Source: Fodinicurvata sp. EGI_FJ10296 (lineage in GTDB: Bacteria > Pseudomonadota > Alphaproteobacteria > DSM-16000 > Inquilinaceae). From it: 64,000 nt of DNA. Shown piece by piece: positions 62,671-64,000 of the stretch. A program made the translations under genes and the position numbers. The DNA is taken from NCBI RefSeq assembly GCF_040712075.1, contig NZ_JBFCVL010000007.1, positions 186,001-250,000 of the forward strand, read 5' to 3'. The notes beneath the pieces are model-generated. The model was not told the origin of the DNA and ran no database searches. It saw only the letters and a program-made list of their open reading frames with translations. Position 1 is the stretch's first letter, and each line of letters starts with the position of its first letter.

Positions 62671-64000
62671 CTAGCTGCCCGCGCCAATGGCGTTCAATTC
62701 CGTCACCAGACGGAAAGACGAGACCACCTGGTCGAGCTGAAAATGCGGCTGCACATTGATGACGCAGCGATAGGCGCCGGGTTTGCCCGGTACATCGCGC
62801 ACCTGCACCACCCCGTCGCGCAGCGGATAGCGCGCTTTCATTTCCTCGCTGGCCCGGTCGTTGGCCGTCGTGTAGTTCATCAGCCAGCGGCTGAGATGGT
62901 CCTCGATCGTCTCCGGTGTTTCGAATCGGCCGACCCGGTCGCGAACCATGATCTTCACGTAATGTGCAAATCGCGAGATGCACAGGACATAGCGGATCAT
63001 CGACGAGAGCCTCTCGTTCGCGGTCGCAGCGGCGTCGGACATATCCTTCGGCATATGCACCGACTGATTGCCGTAAAAGATCGCATAGGGCGTGTCCTTG
63101 GCATTGGCCAGCGCAATAAAGCCGAGGCTGTTGAGATCGTTCTCGACCTTGTCGGTGATCGATACGTCGGTACAGTATTTCGAGGCAATGCCTTGCCGAT
63201 CGGTCGCAAACGATATGTTGGGCAGGCAATCGACGATGCCGCCGCCCATCTCGTCGCGCCGCGCGCCGCGGATATCGGCAAACCATCCATACTGGCCGAA
63301 TGCCCGCAGCACCACAGTGGCATAGGCGTAGCCGGCATTGCCCCAAAGCATGGTGCGAAGGTTGGCGCCGTACCAGTCTTCGCGGTACGGAAAACCGATC
63401 TCCCCGTCATGGGTCGGCGAATAAGGCCGCCGCAACAGAATATGCGGCACCACAAGGGCCAGAAACCGGGATTCCTCGGTCTCGCGCAGCCGATTGAAGC
63501 GGCGGTATTCCTGTTGGTCGAGCACCGCCCTGACATCGATCGGCAACCCGAATTCCCGGAAGGTCTCCAGGCCGAACAGTTCCGGCGCGCAGCCGATCAC
63601 GATCGGCGCGAAGGCCGCCATGGCAATCTGCGACAGGCCGGTCAGCACCGAGACGTCGTCGACGGTTGTGCCCGGCCTCGGCTTGTGGGCAACCTCGAAG
63701 TCGGCAATCAGCAACCCGTAGGGCGTCCCGCCGGGCATGTCGAATTCTTCACTGTATATCTTCGAGAAGAGCTGGCTCTGGTCGAATTCGACAGCCCTGT
63801 CCAGATCGCGGGCGATTTCCGGCCACCGCACGTTCAAAACGCGGATGACCGCGTTCTCGATCCCGTCGGATTCCGAAACGATCAGCGCAACGCCGCGCCA
63901 GGTCGCTTCGAGGCGCTGAAAGCGGCGGTGGTGAAGGATAGCATTGAGCTGCCTTGTGATCGCCTCGTCGATTTCAGCGATATCGCGGACGAGCATGGCC
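62671..64000 (-). CDS. tssC: T6SS contractile sheath large subunit TssC/ImpD family, 5' end beyond the window
   Basis: The C-terminal 443 codons of a TssC-family protein; the frame is open past the right edge, and the first visible residues (AMLVRDIAEIDEAITRQLNAILHH) correspond to the internal LVAEID... region of the family rather than to its start, so roughly 40-60 residues are missing. Landmarks: FQRLEATWRGVALIV, KIYSEEFDMPGGTPYGLLIADFEV, DWYGANLRTMLWGNAGYAYA, RFAHYVKIMVRDRVGRFE, and VQVRDVPGKPGAYRCVINVQPHFQLDQV. Either TssC itself or the second sheath-like ImpD paralogue that precedes ImpE in imp loci; the order TssC-ImpE-TssE-TssF-TssG favours ImpD. Its gene is the most upstream seen of the minus-strand set. 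Confidence 0.9.
   Translation of the reverse strand, partial: AMLVRDIAEIDEAITRQLNAILHHRRFQRLEATWRGVALIVSESDGIENAVIRVLNVRWPEIARDLDRAVEFDQSQLFSKIYSEEFDMPGGTPYGLLIADFEVAHKPRPGTTVDDVSVLTGLSQIAMAAFAPIVIGCAPELFGLETFREFGLPIDVRAVLDQQEYRRFNRLRETEESRFLALVVPHILLRRPYSPTHDGEIGFPYREDWYGANLRTMLWGNAGYAYATVVLRAFGQYGWFADIRGARRDEMGGGIVDCLPNISFATDRQGIASKYCTDVSITDKVENDLNSLGFIALANAKDTPYAIFYGNQSVHMPKDMSDAAATANERLSSMIRYVLCISRFAHYVKIMVRDRVGRFETPETIEDHLSRWLMNYTTANDRASEEMKARYPLRDGVVQVRDVPGKPGAYRCVINVQPHFQLDQVVSSFRLVTELNAIGAGS

Overview
The window is a GC-rich chromosomal segment that looks like an alphaproteobacterium, most likely a free-living marine or halotolerant member of the Rhodospirillales group. This is inferred from the gene families: a MucR/Ros regulator, TRAP and NMT1-type ABC importers, a HWE/HisKA-like multi-PAS kinase, a BCCT betaine carrier and an imp-type type VI secretion locus. 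No rRNA, tRNA, insertion sequence, integrase or CRISPR array was found, and coding density is high.

Layout. 1-2.6 kb (minus): the end of a TRAP transporter operon (a small permease running off the left edge, plus its Tat-exported binding protein) and ferrochelatase hemH. 2.9-4.5 kb: a small secreted protein and mucR, each followed by an intrinsic terminator. 4.6-9.8 kb (plus): an FGGY sugar kinase followed by a complete ribose-type sugar ABC importer. 10-15 kb: an orphan HicB antitoxin, a transglutaminase-like protease, an esterase-like lipoprotein, a BCCT carrier and an NTF2-fold secreted protein. 15.3-22.1 kb (plus): glgX-treZ-treY, which makes trehalose from glycogen. 22.1-26.5 kb (minus): an NMT1-type ABC importer with a GntR/FCD regulator and a fumarylacetoacetase-family enzyme, behind a near-consensus promoter that contains a GntR-type operator. 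26.7-34.7 kb: a hydroxyisobutyrate dehydrogenase-like enzyme, a 1259-residue PAS/GAF hybrid kinase translationally coupled to a response regulator, and two MFS carriers.

35-44.7 kb is the most unusual part. On the plus strand lies a partner-switching cassette: an RsbW-like kinase, an STAS antagonist, and a membrane SpoIIE-type phosphatase with a Cache-like sensor, followed at once by an orphan periplasmic ABC_sub_bind-type protein. Converging on it is a tightly coupled minus-strand operon. It encodes an 830-residue fusion of two periplasmic sensor domains to an MFS transporter, a divergent glutamate-cysteine-ligase-family enzyme, and a 256-residue protein of unknown function. I propose that these form one sensing, signalling and transport or biosynthesis system; this is inference.

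46-64 kb is one flank of a type VI secretion system: FHA protein, a small unknown, VgrG, Hcp and ClpV (minus); PAAR, a Trm112-like methyltransferase, a PP2C phosphatase and a small membrane protein (plus); then a second methyltransferase translationally coupled to tssG, followed upstream by tssF, tssE, impE/tagJ and a tssC/impD-family gene that runs off the right edge. TssA, B, J, K, L and M and a PpkA kinase are not in the window and would be expected nearby. Two methyltransferases and a phosphatase woven into the apparatus genes suggest post-translational control or cargo functions that are not part of the core T6SS description.
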